Positions 25,326 to 34,231 are shown, counted from the stretch's first letter. The stretch: 64,000 nucleotides of DNA from Nocardia anaemiae NBRC 100462 (GCF_001612725.1 NZ_BDAZ01000045.1:62001-126000); one strand, 5' to 3'. Numbers and translations are program-made. The notes: a model not told the origin generated them from the sequence alone.

Positions 25326-26470
25326 GTCCGTGGAATACGCCGGAGCGGCGCGAATTGCGTGCCACTGTAAGGGGTTTCGTCGAGCGAGAAGTTCTCCCGT
25401 ACCTCGATGCCTGGGAGCGCGACGGCGAGATCCCACGTGAACTGCACAAGCGGGCTGGCGCACTCGGCCTGCTCGGTATCCAATTCCCGGAATCCGCGGG
25501 CGGCTCCGGTGGTGACGGTATCGACGCCATGATCGTCTGTGAGGAGATGCACCAGGCCGGTTGTTCCGGCGGCCTGTTCGCCTCGCTGTTCACCTGCGGT
25601 ATCGCGGTACCGCACATCATCGCATCGGGCAATGAAGACCTGATCGAGCGCTTCGCCCGCCCGACACTGGCCGGGGAGAAGATCGGCTCGCTCGCCATTA
25701 CCGAACCGGGCGGCGGCTCCGATGTCGGCCACCTCACCACCACCGCGCGCCGCGATGGCGACCACTACATCGTCAATGGCGCCAAGACTTACATCACCTC
25801 GGGTGTGCGCGCCGATTTCGTGGTGACCGCCGTGCGCACGGGCGGCCCCGGCTCCGGCGGGATTTCGCTGCTTGTGGTGGAGAAGGGCATGCCCGGCTTC
25901 ACGGTCAGCCGCAAGCTGGACAAGATGGGCTGGCGGGCCTCCGATACCGCCGAACTGTCCTATGTGGATGTACGGGTGCCGGTGGAGAATCTGGTCGGAC
26001 CGGAGAATTCCGGCTTCTATCAGATCGCCGGTGCCTTCGTCAGCGAGCGGGTCGGGCTCGCGGTGCAGGCGTATTCGCAGGCCCAGCGATGCCTGGACCT
26101 GACCCTGGACTGGGTGCGCAACCGGGAGACCTTCGGCCGCCCGCTGATCAGCAGGCAGGCCGTGCAGAATACGGTGACGGAAATGGCCCGCCGCATCGAC
26201 GTGGCCCGCGTCTACACCCGAGATGTGGTGCGGCGCAGCGCCGAAGGCGAAGCCGATTTGATCGCCGAGGTGTGTTTCGCCAAGAACACCGCCGTGGAGG
26301 CGGCCGAATGGGTGGCCAATCAGGCCGTACAACTGTTCGGCGGCCTCGGCTATATGCGCGAATCCGAGGTCGAGCGGCAGTACCGCGATATCCGCATTCT
26401 CGGCATCGGCGGTGGCACAACCGAAATCCTGACCGGCCTGGCGGCTAAGCGATTGGGGTACCAGTCTTGA
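25322..26470 (+). CDS. fadE13: Acyl-CoA dehydrogenase (FadE13-like)
   Basis: A 382-residue FAD-dependent acyl-CoA dehydrogenase that would introduce the alpha-beta double bond in an acyl-CoA. Motifs are SLAITEPGGGSDVGHL near residues 122-137 (FAD contact), the C-terminal LFGGLGYMRESEVERQYRD near 336-354, and ILGIGGGTTEI. Both its start (ATGA with the AtuA-like gene) and its end (TTGA with accD2) overlap neighbours, giving tight coupling. By position it corresponds to fadE13. It likely prepares the substrate for the carboxylase encoded next; the acyl chain is unknown. Confidence 0.9.
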   Translation: MSPWNTPERRELRATVRGFVEREVLPYLDAWERDGEIPRELHKRAGALGLLGIQFPESAGGSGGDGIDAMIVCEEMHQAGCSGGLFASLFTCGIAVPHIIASGNEDLIERFARPTLAGEKIGSLAITEPGGGSDVGHLTTTARRDGDHYIVNGAKTYITSGVRADFVVTAVRTGGPGSGGISLLVVEKGMPGFTVSRKLDKMGWRASDTAELSYVDVRVPVENLVGPENSGFYQIAGAFVSERVGLAVQAYSQAQRCLDLTLDWVRNRETFGRPLISRQAVQNTVTEMARRIDVARVYTRDVVRRSAEGEADLIAEVCFAKNTAVEAAEWVANQAVQLFGGLGYMRESEVERQYRDIRILGIGGGTTEILTGLAAKRLGYQS

Positions 26471-28065
26471 CGACATTACGCACCACCCTCGATACCGCAT
26501 CGCCGGAGTACGCGGCCGCGGCCGAGGCCATGACCACCAAACTCGCCGAGGTGGAGGCAGAATTCGCCAAGGCCATCGCGGGCGGTGGGCCGGATAAGCT
26601 GGCCCGGCATCGCCAGCGCGGCAAGTTGACCGCGCGTGAGCGCATCGAACTGCTAATCGACGAGGATTCGCCATTCCTGGAGCTCTGCCCACTTGCCGCA
26701 TGGGGCAGCGACTTTCACGTCGGGGCGAGCGTTGTTTGCGGTATCGGCATTGTCGAGGGCGTCGAATGCATGATCGTCGCGCCGGATCCCACGGTGCGCG
26801 GCGGCACCTCGAATCCGTGGACGTTGCGCAAGAACCTGCGCATGAACGACATTGTCATGCAGAACCGGCTACCGGTAATCGGACTCGTCGAATCCGGCGG
26901 CGCGGATCTGCCGACGCAGAAGGAAGTCTTCGTACCCGGCGGACGGATGTTCCGCGACCTCACCAGGGCGTCGGCGGCCGGAATCCCCACCATCGCATTG
27001 GTTTTCGGCAATTCCACCGCCGGTGGCGCGTATATCCCGGGCATGTCCGACTACACGGTGATGATCAAGGAACGCTCCAAGGTATTCCTCGGCGGACCGC
27101 CGCTGGTCAAGATGGCCACCGGTGAGGAATCCGATGACGAATCGCTCGGTGGCGCGGATATGCACGCGCGCGTCTCGGGTCTGGCCGATTATCTGGCGGT
27201 CGACGAGCAAGACGCCATCCGCATCGGCCGATCCATTATCAAGCGGCTGAACTGGAAGAAGCAGGGTCCGGCGCCACGCGCCGAGGTGATCGAGCCGCGG
27301 TACGACCAGGAGGATCTGCTCGGCATCGTCCCGTCCGATCTGAAGATCCCGTTCGATCCGCGGGAGGTGATCGCCCGCGTGGTCGACGGCTCCGATTTCG
27401 ACGAATTCAAACCGCTGTACGGCAGCAGCCTGGTCACCGGGTGGGCGGAACTGCACGGATATCCGGTCGGCATCCTCGCCAATGCGCGCGGTGTGCTGTT
27501 CTCGGAGGAATCGCAGAAGGCGACCCAGTTCATCCAGCTGGCCAACCAGTCGAATACCCCACTGCTGTTCCTGCACAACACCACCGGCTACATGGTCGGC
27601 AAGGAGTTCGAGCAGAAGGGCATCATCAAACACGGCGCGATGATGATCAACGCGGTCTCGAATTCCAAGGTGCCGCATATTTCGCTGTTGATGGGGGCGT
27701 CTTACGGTGCGGGCCATTACGGCATGTGTGGTCGCGCCTACGACCCGCGGTTCGTCTTCGCTTGGCCCAGTGCTAAATCCGCTGTGATGGGTGGCGCGCA
27801 GCTCGCCGGTGTGATCTCGATCGTTGGGCGGGCGGCCGCCGAGTCCAAGGGCATTCCGTTCGACGAGGAGGCCGATGCCGGGATGCGCGCGATGGTGGAG
27901 GCGCAGATCGAGGCCGAGTCGCTGCCGATGTTCATGTCGGGGCGGCTGTACGACGACGGAGTGATCGATCCCCGTGATACCCGCACGGTATTGGGAATGG
28001 CGTTGTCGGCCATTCACAATGCCCCAGTCAAGGGCGCCGATGGCTTCGGCGTCTTCCGGATGTGA
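26467..28065 (+). CDS. accD2: Acyl-CoA carboxylase beta subunit (carboxyltransferase)
   Basis: A 532-residue biotin-dependent carboxyltransferase with the two crotonase-like halves of the methylcrotonyl/geranyl-CoA type. The N-half carries GKLTARERIELLIDEDSPFLEL near residues 52-73 and the oxyanion stretch FGNSTAGGAYIPGMSD; the C-half has LLFLHNTTGYMVGKEFEQKG near 364-383 and LLMGASYGAGHYGMCGRAY near 405-423. It transfers carboxyl from biotin on AccA2 to the gamma carbon of an enoyl-CoA. TTG is the start, overlapping the fadE13 stop. It corresponds to AccD2 by gene order; the true substrate is unproven. Confidence 0.92.
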   Translation: MTTLRTTLDTASPEYAAAAEAMTTKLAEVEAEFAKAIAGGGPDKLARHRQRGKLTARERIELLIDEDSPFLELCPLAAWGSDFHVGASVVCGIGIVEGVECMIVAPDPTVRGGTSNPWTLRKNLRMNDIVMQNRLPVIGLVESGGADLPTQKEVFVPGGRMFRDLTRASAAGIPTIALVFGNSTAGGAYIPGMSDYTVMIKERSKVFLGGPPLVKMATGEESDDESLGGADMHARVSGLADYLAVDEQDAIRIGRSIIKRLNWKKQGPAPRAEVIEPRYDQEDLLGIVPSDLKIPFDPREVIARVVDGSDFDEFKPLYGSSLVTGWAELHGYPVGILANARGVLFSEESQKATQFIQLANQSNTPLLFLHNTTGYMVGKEFEQKGIIKHGAMMINAVSNSKVPHISLLMGASYGAGHYGMCGRAYDPRFVFAWPSAKSAVMGGAQLAGVISIVGRAAAESKGIPFDEEADAGMRAMVEAQIEAESLPMFMSGRLYDDGVIDPRDTRTVLGMALSAIHNAPVKGADGFGVFRM

Positions 28066-28073
28066 GGGCCGAG

Positions 28074-30224
28074 ATGACAGCATCGCGCAGCGATTCGATG
28101 AGGGGTGGCGGTCGGGTGACGGGTGGGCGCATTACCACTGTTCTGGTGGCCAATCGCGGTGAGATCGCCCGTCGGGTCTTCGCGACTTGTCGTCGCATGG
28201 GTATCGGCACCGTCGCGGTCTATTCCGATGCGGATGCCAGGGCACCGTATGTCGCCGAAGCCGATGCGGCGGTCCGTCTTCCTGGCAATACACCTGCGGA
28301 GACGTACCTGCGCGGCGAGCTGATCATCGAGGCGGCCTTGGCCACCGGTGCCGACGCCATCCATCCCGGTTACGGATTCCTTTCCGAGAATGCGGAATTC
28401 GCACGAGCCGTGCTGGCGGCCGGACTGGTGTGGATCGGCCCGCCGGTCGAGGCCATCGAGCAGATGGGTTCGAAGGTCGCAGCCAAGAAGTTGATGGATG
28501 CGGCCGGAGTCCCGGTACTCGCCGAACTCGACCCGGCCGAGGTCACCGCGGCGCAGCTGCCGGTGCTCATCAAGGCCTCCGCCGGTGGTGGCGGGCGTGG
28601 TATGCGCGTGGTGCGCGATCTCGCCGATCTGGAACCGCAGATCGCCGCCGCGCGCAGGGAGGCCGAATCGGCATTCGGCGACCCGACGGTGTTCTGCGAG
28701 CGGTACCTGGAGACCGGCCGACATATCGAGGTCCAGGTCATGGCGGATACCCACGGCACCATCTGGGCCGTCGGTGAGCGGGAGTGCTCCATTCAGCGCC
28801 GCCACCAGAAGGTGGTCGAGGAGGCGCCGTCGCCGCTGGTCGAGCGCATCGACGCCATGCGCGCGTCAGGCCAGGAGGCACGCGGCGGGGGGCGTCGAAG
28901 CGGTACTCCGCAAGATGTACGCGCGCACGCAGGGCCCGCGCGCATGGCCGATGGACAGAGCATGCGTGAGCGGCTGTTCGAGGCGGCCAAGCTGGCGGCC
29001 GGTGCGATCGGCTACACCGGTGCCGGGACGGTGGAATTCCTCGCCGACGAGGCGGGCGAGTTCTTCTTCCTGGAGATGAATACCCGGCTGCAGGTGGAAC
29101 ATCCGGTCACCGAATGCACAACCGGACTGGATCTGGTACGGACCCAGCTCGAGATCGCGGCTGGCGGCGAGTTGGCTTCCGCACCGCCACCGCTGCGTGG
29201 GCATTCGATCGAGGTGCGGCTGTATGCCGAGGATCCCGCGCACGAGTGGCAGCCCCAGAGCGGGACGGTGCACCGGATCGATATCCCCTCGGTAATAACC
29301 GAATTCGATATTCTCGACCGTCCGGGCGTACGCCTGGATACCGGTGTGGTGGACGGTTCGGTTGTCGGCGTGCACTACGACCCGATGCTCGCGAAGGTCA
29401 TCTCCTACGCCGAGACCCGCGGTGACGCGGCACGGCTATTGGCAACGGCCCTGCAGCGAGCCAAGATTCACGGTCTGGTGACCAACCGCGATCTACTGGT
29501 ACGCGTACTGCGCCACCCCGCCTTCCTGGCCGGGGACACCGATACCGCATTCTTCGGGACGCACGGATTGGATTCCCTCGCAGCGCCTTTGGCGTCCGAA
29601 TCCGATGAGGCGCTGTCCATTGTCGCCGCCGCGCTCGCGGATGCCGCAGCGAACCGTAAGGCGGCCAGGGTCGGCGGCGGGCTGCCCGCGGGCTGGCGAA
29701 ATCTGCCGTCCCAGTCGCAGCACAAGTCGTACGAAAGCCGAACCAGCGGAACGCATGACATCGGCTACCGCTTCACCCGAACCGGTGTCACGGTTTACGG
29801 TCATGATGGCCTCGAACTGGTGGAAATGGGTCCCGAGCGCGTGGTCCTCTCGGTTCCCGGCGAACGCGGCCTGGTGCGTAGGCAATTCGACATCGCCCGC
29901 TACGCCGATCTGGTCTGCGTCGACTCACCGCTCGGACCGGTGGCGGTGCGCAGACTGCCGCGTTTCAGCGATCCGGCCGACCAGGTAGCGCACGGTTCAC
30001 TGCTCGCGCCCATGCCGGGCAGCGTGATTCGCATCGGCGCGCAGGTCGGCAGCGCCGTCGAACAGGGCCAGCCGATTCTGTGGCTGGAGGCCATGAAGAT
30101 GGAGCACACCATCTCGGCGCCCGCCGCGGGCGTGCTCAGCGCCCTCAATGTCACCGTCGGCCAGCAGGTCGATGTCGGCGCAGTGCTCGCCGTCGTCGAT
30201 CCCACCGAATCCCAGGAGAACTGA
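28074..30224 (+). CDS. accA2: Acyl-CoA carboxylase alpha subunit (biotin carboxylase and biotin carrier)
   Basis: A 716-residue protein with a biotin carboxylase domain (VLVANRGEIARRVFATCRRM near residues 23-42, KASAGGGGRGMRVV near 170-183, the ATP-grasp EMNTRLQVEHPVTE near 333-346), a middle BT region, and a C-terminal biotinyl domain with EAMKMEH. It loads carboxyl onto biotin for AccD2. Two oddities are visible: an 18-residue N-terminal extension (TASRSDSMRGGG...) like that of AckA, and a 36-residue in-frame insertion (residues 261-296) between SPLVERID and MRERLFEAAK, positions that are adjacent in homologues. ATG 28074 has GAGGG 5 bases upstream; GTG 28062 is an alternative. Confidence 0.92.
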   Translation: MTASRSDSMRGGGRVTGGRITTVLVANRGEIARRVFATCRRMGIGTVAVYSDADARAPYVAEADAAVRLPGNTPAETYLRGELIIEAALATGADAIHPGYGFLSENAEFARAVLAAGLVWIGPPVEAIEQMGSKVAAKKLMDAAGVPVLAELDPAEVTAAQLPVLIKASAGGGGRGMRVVRDLADLEPQIAAARREAESAFGDPTVFCERYLETGRHIEVQVMADTHGTIWAVGERECSIQRRHQKVVEEAPSPLVERIDAMRASGQEARGGGRRSGTPQDVRAHAGPARMADGQSMRERLFEAAKLAAGAIGYTGAGTVEFLADEAGEFFFLEMNTRLQVEHPVTECTTGLDLVRTQLEIAAGGELASAPPPLRGHSIEVRLYAEDPAHEWQPQSGTVHRIDIPSVITEFDILDRPGVRLDTGVVDGSVVGVHYDPMLAKVISYAETRGDAARLLATALQRAKIHGLVTNRDLLVRVLRHPAFLAGDTDTAFFGTHGLDSLAAPLASESDEALSIVAAALADAAANRKAARVGGGLPAGWRNLPSQSQHKSYESRTSGTHDIGYRFTRTGVTVYGHDGLELVEMGPERVVLSVPGERGLVRRQFDIARYADLVCVDSPLGPVAVRRLPRFSDPADQVAHGSLLAPMPGSVIRIGAQVGSAVEQGQPILWLEAMKMEHTISAPAAGVLSALNVTVGQQVDVGAVLAVVDPTESQEN
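28854..28961 (+). repeat. In-frame 36-codon insertion inside accA2
   Basis: These 108 bases encode AMRASGQEARGGGRRSGTPQ and 16 more Arg/Gly/Ala-rich residues, absent from the biotin carboxylase family at this place. The DNA is more GC-rich than its surroundings and has GGGGGG. An alternative frame reads GVEAVLRKMYARTQGPRA, which looks less random than the used frame. This suggests an inserted sequence tolerated as a surface loop. Confidence 0.6.
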
Positions 30225-31384
30225 TGAGTTTCATCGAAACCGAAGAGCAGAAGGCGCTACGGTCCGCGGTCGCCGCGCTCGCCGCGAAATACGGCTTCCG
30301 CGATTACGTGCTGCCGAAGGCGCGTAAGAACGAGCCGCTCACCGAATTGTGGGATGAGGCAGGCAAACTCGGCTTCCTTGGGGTGAATCTGCCCGAGGAG
30401 TACGGCGGCGGTGGCGCGGGCATGTACGAGCTCGCGCTGGTCATGGAGGAGCTGTCCGCACAGGGCGCGGGCCTGCTGCTGATGGTGGTCTCACCGGCCA
30501 TCTGCGGCACCATCATCACCAAATACGGCACCGACGAGCAGAAGCAGCAGTGGCTGCCCAAACTCGCCGACGGCACCGCCAAGATGGTCTTCGGCATTAC
30601 CGAACCCGACGCCGGTTCCAATTCGCACCAGATCACCACCACCGCGCGGCGTGACGGTGACGACTGGATACTCAACGGCCGCAAGATCTTCATTTCCGGC
30701 GTGGATCAGGCCGAGGCCGTGCTCATCGTGTCGCGCACCGAGGACCACAAGACCGGCAAGCTCAAGCCCGCGCTGTTCATCGTGCCCACCGACGCCCCCG
30801 GCTTCGTCAAGACGCCGCAGGAAATGGACATCATCGAGCCGGACCACCAGTTCACCCTCTTCCTCGATGACGTGCGCCTGCCGTCGGATGCCTTGGTAGG
30901 CAAGGAAGATGCCGCACTGATGCAGCTGTTCGCGGGTCTCAACCCGGAGCGCATCATGGGCGCGGCCATGGCCGTCGGCATGGGGCGCTACGCCATCGAT
31001 CGTGCCGTCGAATACGCCAAGGAACGCACCGTGTGGAAGACGCCGATCGGTGCGCACCAAGGTATTTCGCATCCGCTCGCCGCGGTGAAGGTCGAGGTGG
31101 AGCTGGCCAAACTGATGATGCAGAAGGCCGCCACCCTCTACGACGCGGGCGATGAGATGGGTGCGGCCGAGGCGGCGAATATGGCGAAATACGCTGCGGC
31201 GGAGGCCAGTATCAAGGCACTCGATCAGGCCATCCAGACCCACGGTGGCGCGGGCCTCACCAGGGAGTACGGACTGGCCGCCATGCTCGCCGCGGCCCGC
31301 ATCGGCCGCATCGCGCCGGTCAGCCGGGAGATGGTGCTCAACTTTGTCGCCCAGTACTCCCTCGGCCTGCCCAAGTCGTACTGA
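30224..31384 (+). CDS. fadE12: Acyl-CoA dehydrogenase (FadE12-like)
   Basis: A 386-residue acyl-CoA dehydrogenase. FAD/substrate motifs are MVFGITEPDAGSNSHQITTT near residues 122-141 and the C-terminal QTHGGAGLTREYGLAAMLAA near 334-353. It differs enough from FadE13 to have another chain preference or act on a later intermediate. The ATG overlaps the accA2 stop (TGATG) and AGGAG precedes it at 30214. By position it matches FadE12 in the Rv0971c-Rv0976c order. Confidence 0.9.
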   Translation: MSFIETEEQKALRSAVAALAAKYGFRDYVLPKARKNEPLTELWDEAGKLGFLGVNLPEEYGGGGAGMYELALVMEELSAQGAGLLLMVVSPAICGTIITKYGTDEQKQQWLPKLADGTAKMVFGITEPDAGSNSHQITTTARRDGDDWILNGRKIFISGVDQAEAVLIVSRTEDHKTGKLKPALFIVPTDAPGFVKTPQEMDIIEPDHQFTLFLDDVRLPSDALVGKEDAALMQLFAGLNPERIMGAAMAVGMGRYAIDRAVEYAKERTVWKTPIGAHQGISHPLAAVKVEVELAKLMMQKAATLYDAGDEMGAAEAANMAKYAAAEASIKALDQAIQTHGGAGLTREYGLAAMLAAARIGRIAPVSREMVLNFVAQYSLGLPKSY

Positions 31385-31399
31385 CCCAGAGGAGGCTCG

Positions 31400-32182
31400 A
31401 TGCCTGAAACATCTACCGCTCCGTATGTGCGGTACGAGGTGCGCGACGGGTTCGCCACACTGACCCTCGATTCGCCGCACAACCGCAACGCACTGTCATC
31501 GCGGTTGGTCGCCGAGCTGCTGGGTGGCCTCGATGATGCCGCGGCCGATCCCGCCGTCCGCGGCATCGTGCTCGCGCACACCGGCAATACCTTCTGCGCG
31601 GGCGCGGACCTCAGCGAGGCCAGCAATGCCGATCCGGCGGCGGCCGCCGACGAACGCACCCGGGTGATGATCGGCGTACTGCGTCGACTCGTCGAAACGC
31701 CGAAGCCGATCATTGCCCGGATCGACGGCAATGTGCGCGCGGGCGGTATGGGTATCGTCGCCGCCTGTGACATCGTGGTGGCCGGTCCCGGTTGCAGTTT
31801 CGCGCTCACCGAGGTGCGAATCGGGTTGGCGCCGTTCATGATTTCGCTCACCCTGCTGCCGCGGCTCAGTCCGCGCGCGGCCAGTCGCTACTACCTCACC
31901 GGCGAGAAATTCGGTGCCGATATCGCCGAGCAGATCGGCCTGGTCACGATCACCGCCGACGATCCGGCGGCCGAGGTGGTCCGGCTGTGCTCGGAGCTGC
32001 GCAAGGGCTCCCCGCAGGGGCTCGCCGAGGCCAAGCGGCTGGTCAATGCGGGCATCCTGGCGGAGTTCGACGGCTCCGCCGAGGAGCTGGCGAATCGTTC
32101 CGCGAGCTTCTTCGGCACCCCGGAGGTACAGGAGGGCATGCTGGCCTTCTTGCAGCGACGTCCACCGACCTGGGCAGAATAG
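31400..32182 (+). CDS. echA7: Enoyl-CoA hydratase/isomerase family protein (EchA7-like)
   Basis: A 260-residue crotonase-fold protein. The oxyanion-hole segments are FCAGADLSEAS near residues 65-75 and ARIDGNVRAGGMGIVAACDI near 107-126. The second catalytic Glu is kept in FALTEVRIGLAP, but the position of the first (usually E in GGG-EL) is Met/Gly, as in glutaconyl-type or decarboxylating relatives. It may hydrate the glutaconyl-like product of AccA2/AccD2 (inference). GAGGAGG lies 7 bases upstream; the gap to fadE12 is 15 bases. Confidence 0.88.
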   Translation: MPETSTAPYVRYEVRDGFATLTLDSPHNRNALSSRLVAELLGGLDDAAADPAVRGIVLAHTGNTFCAGADLSEASNADPAAAADERTRVMIGVLRRLVETPKPIIARIDGNVRAGGMGIVAACDIVVAGPGCSFALTEVRIGLAPFMISLTLLPRLSPRAASRYYLTGEKFGADIAEQIGLVTITADDPAAEVVRLCSELRKGSPQGLAEAKRLVNAGILAEFDGSAEELANRSASFFGTPEVQEGMLAFLQRRPPTWAE

Positions 32183-32233
32183 CGCCGTGACATCGCCGAT
32201 GACCAAAGCCGCCAGCCTGTTCGGAGCGAGCCG

Positions 32234-32845
32234 ATGGTGACACCCCACGAACCCAAGCAGGACCGCAGCCGGGCCACCCGACAGCGCCTGCTCGAGGCGA
32301 CCATCGACTGTCTTGCTGAAATGGGCTGGGCGGCGGCCACGGTCTCGGTCGTGGCGGAACGGGCGGGGGTGTCGCGCGGTGCGGCCCAGCATCATTTCCC
32401 GACCAGGGAAGACCTGATCACCGCCGCACTCGAGTACATGTTCGACAGCCGCACCCAGCAGTCCAATGACGAGGCGCTGGCGGTGGCGGCGCTGGCCGGA
32501 GGGGTCGAGCGCACCGAGGCAGTGGTGGCAGGGCTGGTCGACTCCTACACCAGCCCGCTGTTCAAGGCGGCGCTGCAGGTGTGGACGCATGCGGCCGCCG
32601 ATCCGGCGCTGCGGGAGCGAATTGTGCCGCTGGAGGCCAAATTCGGTCGCATATCGCATCGGCGGGCCGTGGAAGCGTTGGGCGTGGACGACGCTGATCC
32701 GGTCGCCCATCACCTCGTCCAGGCAACTCTCGACATGGCTCGCGGACTGGGTCTGGCCGACGTCCTGACCGATGACTCGGCGCGCCGCAAGCAGATCGTG
32801 GCGCAATGGGCGGCCACACTACACGCCGCCCTTTCGTCGGATTAG
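32234..32845 (+). CDS. TetR family regulator at the end of the acyl-CoA operon
   Basis: A 203-residue TetR protein. The DNA-binding part is TRQRLLEATIDCLAEMGWAA then TVSVVAERAGVSRGAAQHHF near residues 14-53, with the usual Phe-Pro-x-Arg turn. The ligand-binding half is mostly helical (ALAVAALAGGVERTEAVVAG). Downstream placement suggests it controls the operon, perhaps through the palindrome at 23492, sensing an acyl-CoA. Its stop codon overlaps by 4 bases the stop of the convergent small secreted protein gene. Confidence 0.9.
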   Translation: MVTPHEPKQDRSRATRQRLLEATIDCLAEMGWAAATVSVVAERAGVSRGAAQHHFPTREDLITAALEYMFDSRTQQSNDEALAVAALAGGVERTEAVVAGLVDSYTSPLFKAALQVWTHAAADPALRERIVPLEAKFGRISHRRAVEALGVDDADPVAHHLVQATLDMARGLGLADVLTDDSARRKQIVAQWAATLHAALSSD

Positions 32846-33231
32846 CAGAGGCCTTGCTGCTGCATGTGCCCTTCATCGACCGCGTAGGAGGTGGAACCGA
32901 TGAGGACGCCGAGGATGCCGCCGATGACCAGTCCCGGAATCGCGCCGACGAAGAAAAGCGGCAGACCCGCGATGCCGCCGATGGTGGCGCCGAGCAGACC
33001 GCCGACCAGCGTCCTGACTTCGATGGTGTCACCGGGAGCCAGGCACTGCCCGATAAGGTTGGCCTGCGGGGTCGGTTCGGCTGCCGCGGCGATCGGCGCG
33101 GTCGCGACCGGTGCGGTCGGCTCCGGTGATTCGCCCGGTGCGGCCGATGCGGTCGAGGCGAAGCCGACGGTGAGCGCGATGGCGACCAGCGCACCGATGA
33201 CGGTCAGAACGAATCTCGAAATGCTTCTCAC
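32842..33231 (-). CDS. Small secreted or membrane-associated hypothetical protein
   Basis: A 129-residue protein with an export signal (VRSISRFVLTVIGALVAIAL continuing to FASTASA, cut probably after Ala-33), a Pro/Ala-rich stretch, the motif ANLIGQCLAPGDTIEVRTLV, and two Gly-rich hydrophobic segments (LVGGLLGATIGGIAGLPLFF and AIPGLVIGGILGVLIGS) ending QQQGLC. It belongs to a type common in Nocardia without known function. GTG 33231 is chosen because AGGA lies 5-6 bases upstream and the signal follows at once; longer frames lack a signal. It is divergent from the NmrA-like gene. Confidence 0.65.
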   Translation of the reverse strand: MRSISRFVLTVIGALVAIALTVGFASTASAAPGESPEPTAPVATAPIAAAAEPTPQANLIGQCLAPGDTIEVRTLVGGLLGATIGGIAGLPLFFVGAIPGLVIGGILGVLIGSTSYAVDEGHMQQQGLC

Positions 33232-33450
33232 GTTTTTCCTGATGGTTCGAAAGTTTGGCGCAACTGGCTCATCATTCCCGGAGTTCGCGGCGCGCGAAAG
33301 GGTTTCGGATGAATGTCGCATTAAGAGGATTTCGAGGAAGCAGGTAAAGGAATCTCGAGGAACAGTCCGAAACGCCATGTCACACTCGTGCCGCCCGCGT
33401 CGTCAGCACTGTGAAAGCGGAACAACGCAGCGAAAAAGGGAGCGGGAATC

Positions 33451-34224
33451 ATGTCGAATATCAAGATGATCGCGGTGGCCGGAGCGACCGGACGGCTGGG
33501 CCGACATGTGGTGGATGTGCTGAACGAGCAGGGACACGAGGTCGTCGCCTTCTCCCGCGCGAACGGGGTGGATATCGAGACCGGCGTCGGCCTGGTGGAA
33601 GCACTCGATGGTGTGGACGTCGTCATCGATGCGTCCAGTACACCGTCCGCGGACCAGACCATCGCGACCGAATTCTTCCGGGCCGCGGCGCGCAACCTGC
33701 ACGAGGCGGGGCAGAAGGCCGGTGTCGAGCGGCTGGTCGTGGTGTCCATTATCGGCATCGACGGATCGCGTGCCGGATACAACGCCGCGAAGCTTGCGCA
33801 TGAGGCCGCGCTGCTGGAAGGGCCGCTGCCGGTGCAGATTCTGCGGGCCGCGCAGTTCCACGAGTTGGTCGAGGTGATGATGCAGTGGGGAACCCAAGGC
33901 GACGTCGCTTATCTGCCGAAGATGCGCACCCAGCTGGTTGCGGCGCGTGCGGTGGCCGAGGCACTGGTGGCATTGGCAGTGCATCCGCTGCCGGACTCGC
34001 TCGACCGGCCGTTCCCGGAAATCGCGGGTCCGCAGCCGGAGACGATGGCGGGTGCGGCCGGGCTGCTCGCGGCAAAGCGCGGTGCGCCCGCGCAGGTGAT
34101 CGAGTCGAGTGATCCGGCGAACCCGGATCACGAGCAGTTCGAGAACGGTGGGCTGCTGCCGGGTGCGCATGCCGAGTTGGCGGGTCCGACGTTCGCCGAG
34201 TGGCTCGAAGCGACATACGCGTGA
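33451..34224 (+). CDS. NmrA-like NAD(P)-binding protein (atypical SDR)
   Basis: A 257-residue Rossmann-fold protein. The nucleotide-binding motif is VAGATGRLGRHVVDVLNEQG near residues 9-28; there is no Tyr-x3-Lys catalytic pair in the usual place, though GYNAAKLAHE near 109-118 offers a Tyr and Lys. Such atypical SDRs act as quinone oxidoreductase-like enzymes, redox sensors, or epimerases, so the function is left open. AAAGGGAGCGGG precedes the ATG. The strong hairpin after the stop terminates it. Confidence 0.85.
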   Translation: MSNIKMIAVAGATGRLGRHVVDVLNEQGHEVVAFSRANGVDIETGVGLVEALDGVDVVIDASSTPSADQTIATEFFRAAARNLHEAGQKAGVERLVVVSIIGIDGSRAGYNAAKLAHEAALLEGPLPVQILRAAQFHELVEVMMQWGTQGDVAYLPKMRTQLVAARAVAEALVALAVHPLPDSLDRPFPEIAGPQPETMAGAAGLLAAKRGAPAQVIESSDPANPDHEQFENGGLLPGAHAELAGPTFAEWLEATYA

Positions 34225-34231
34225 CCACAAC

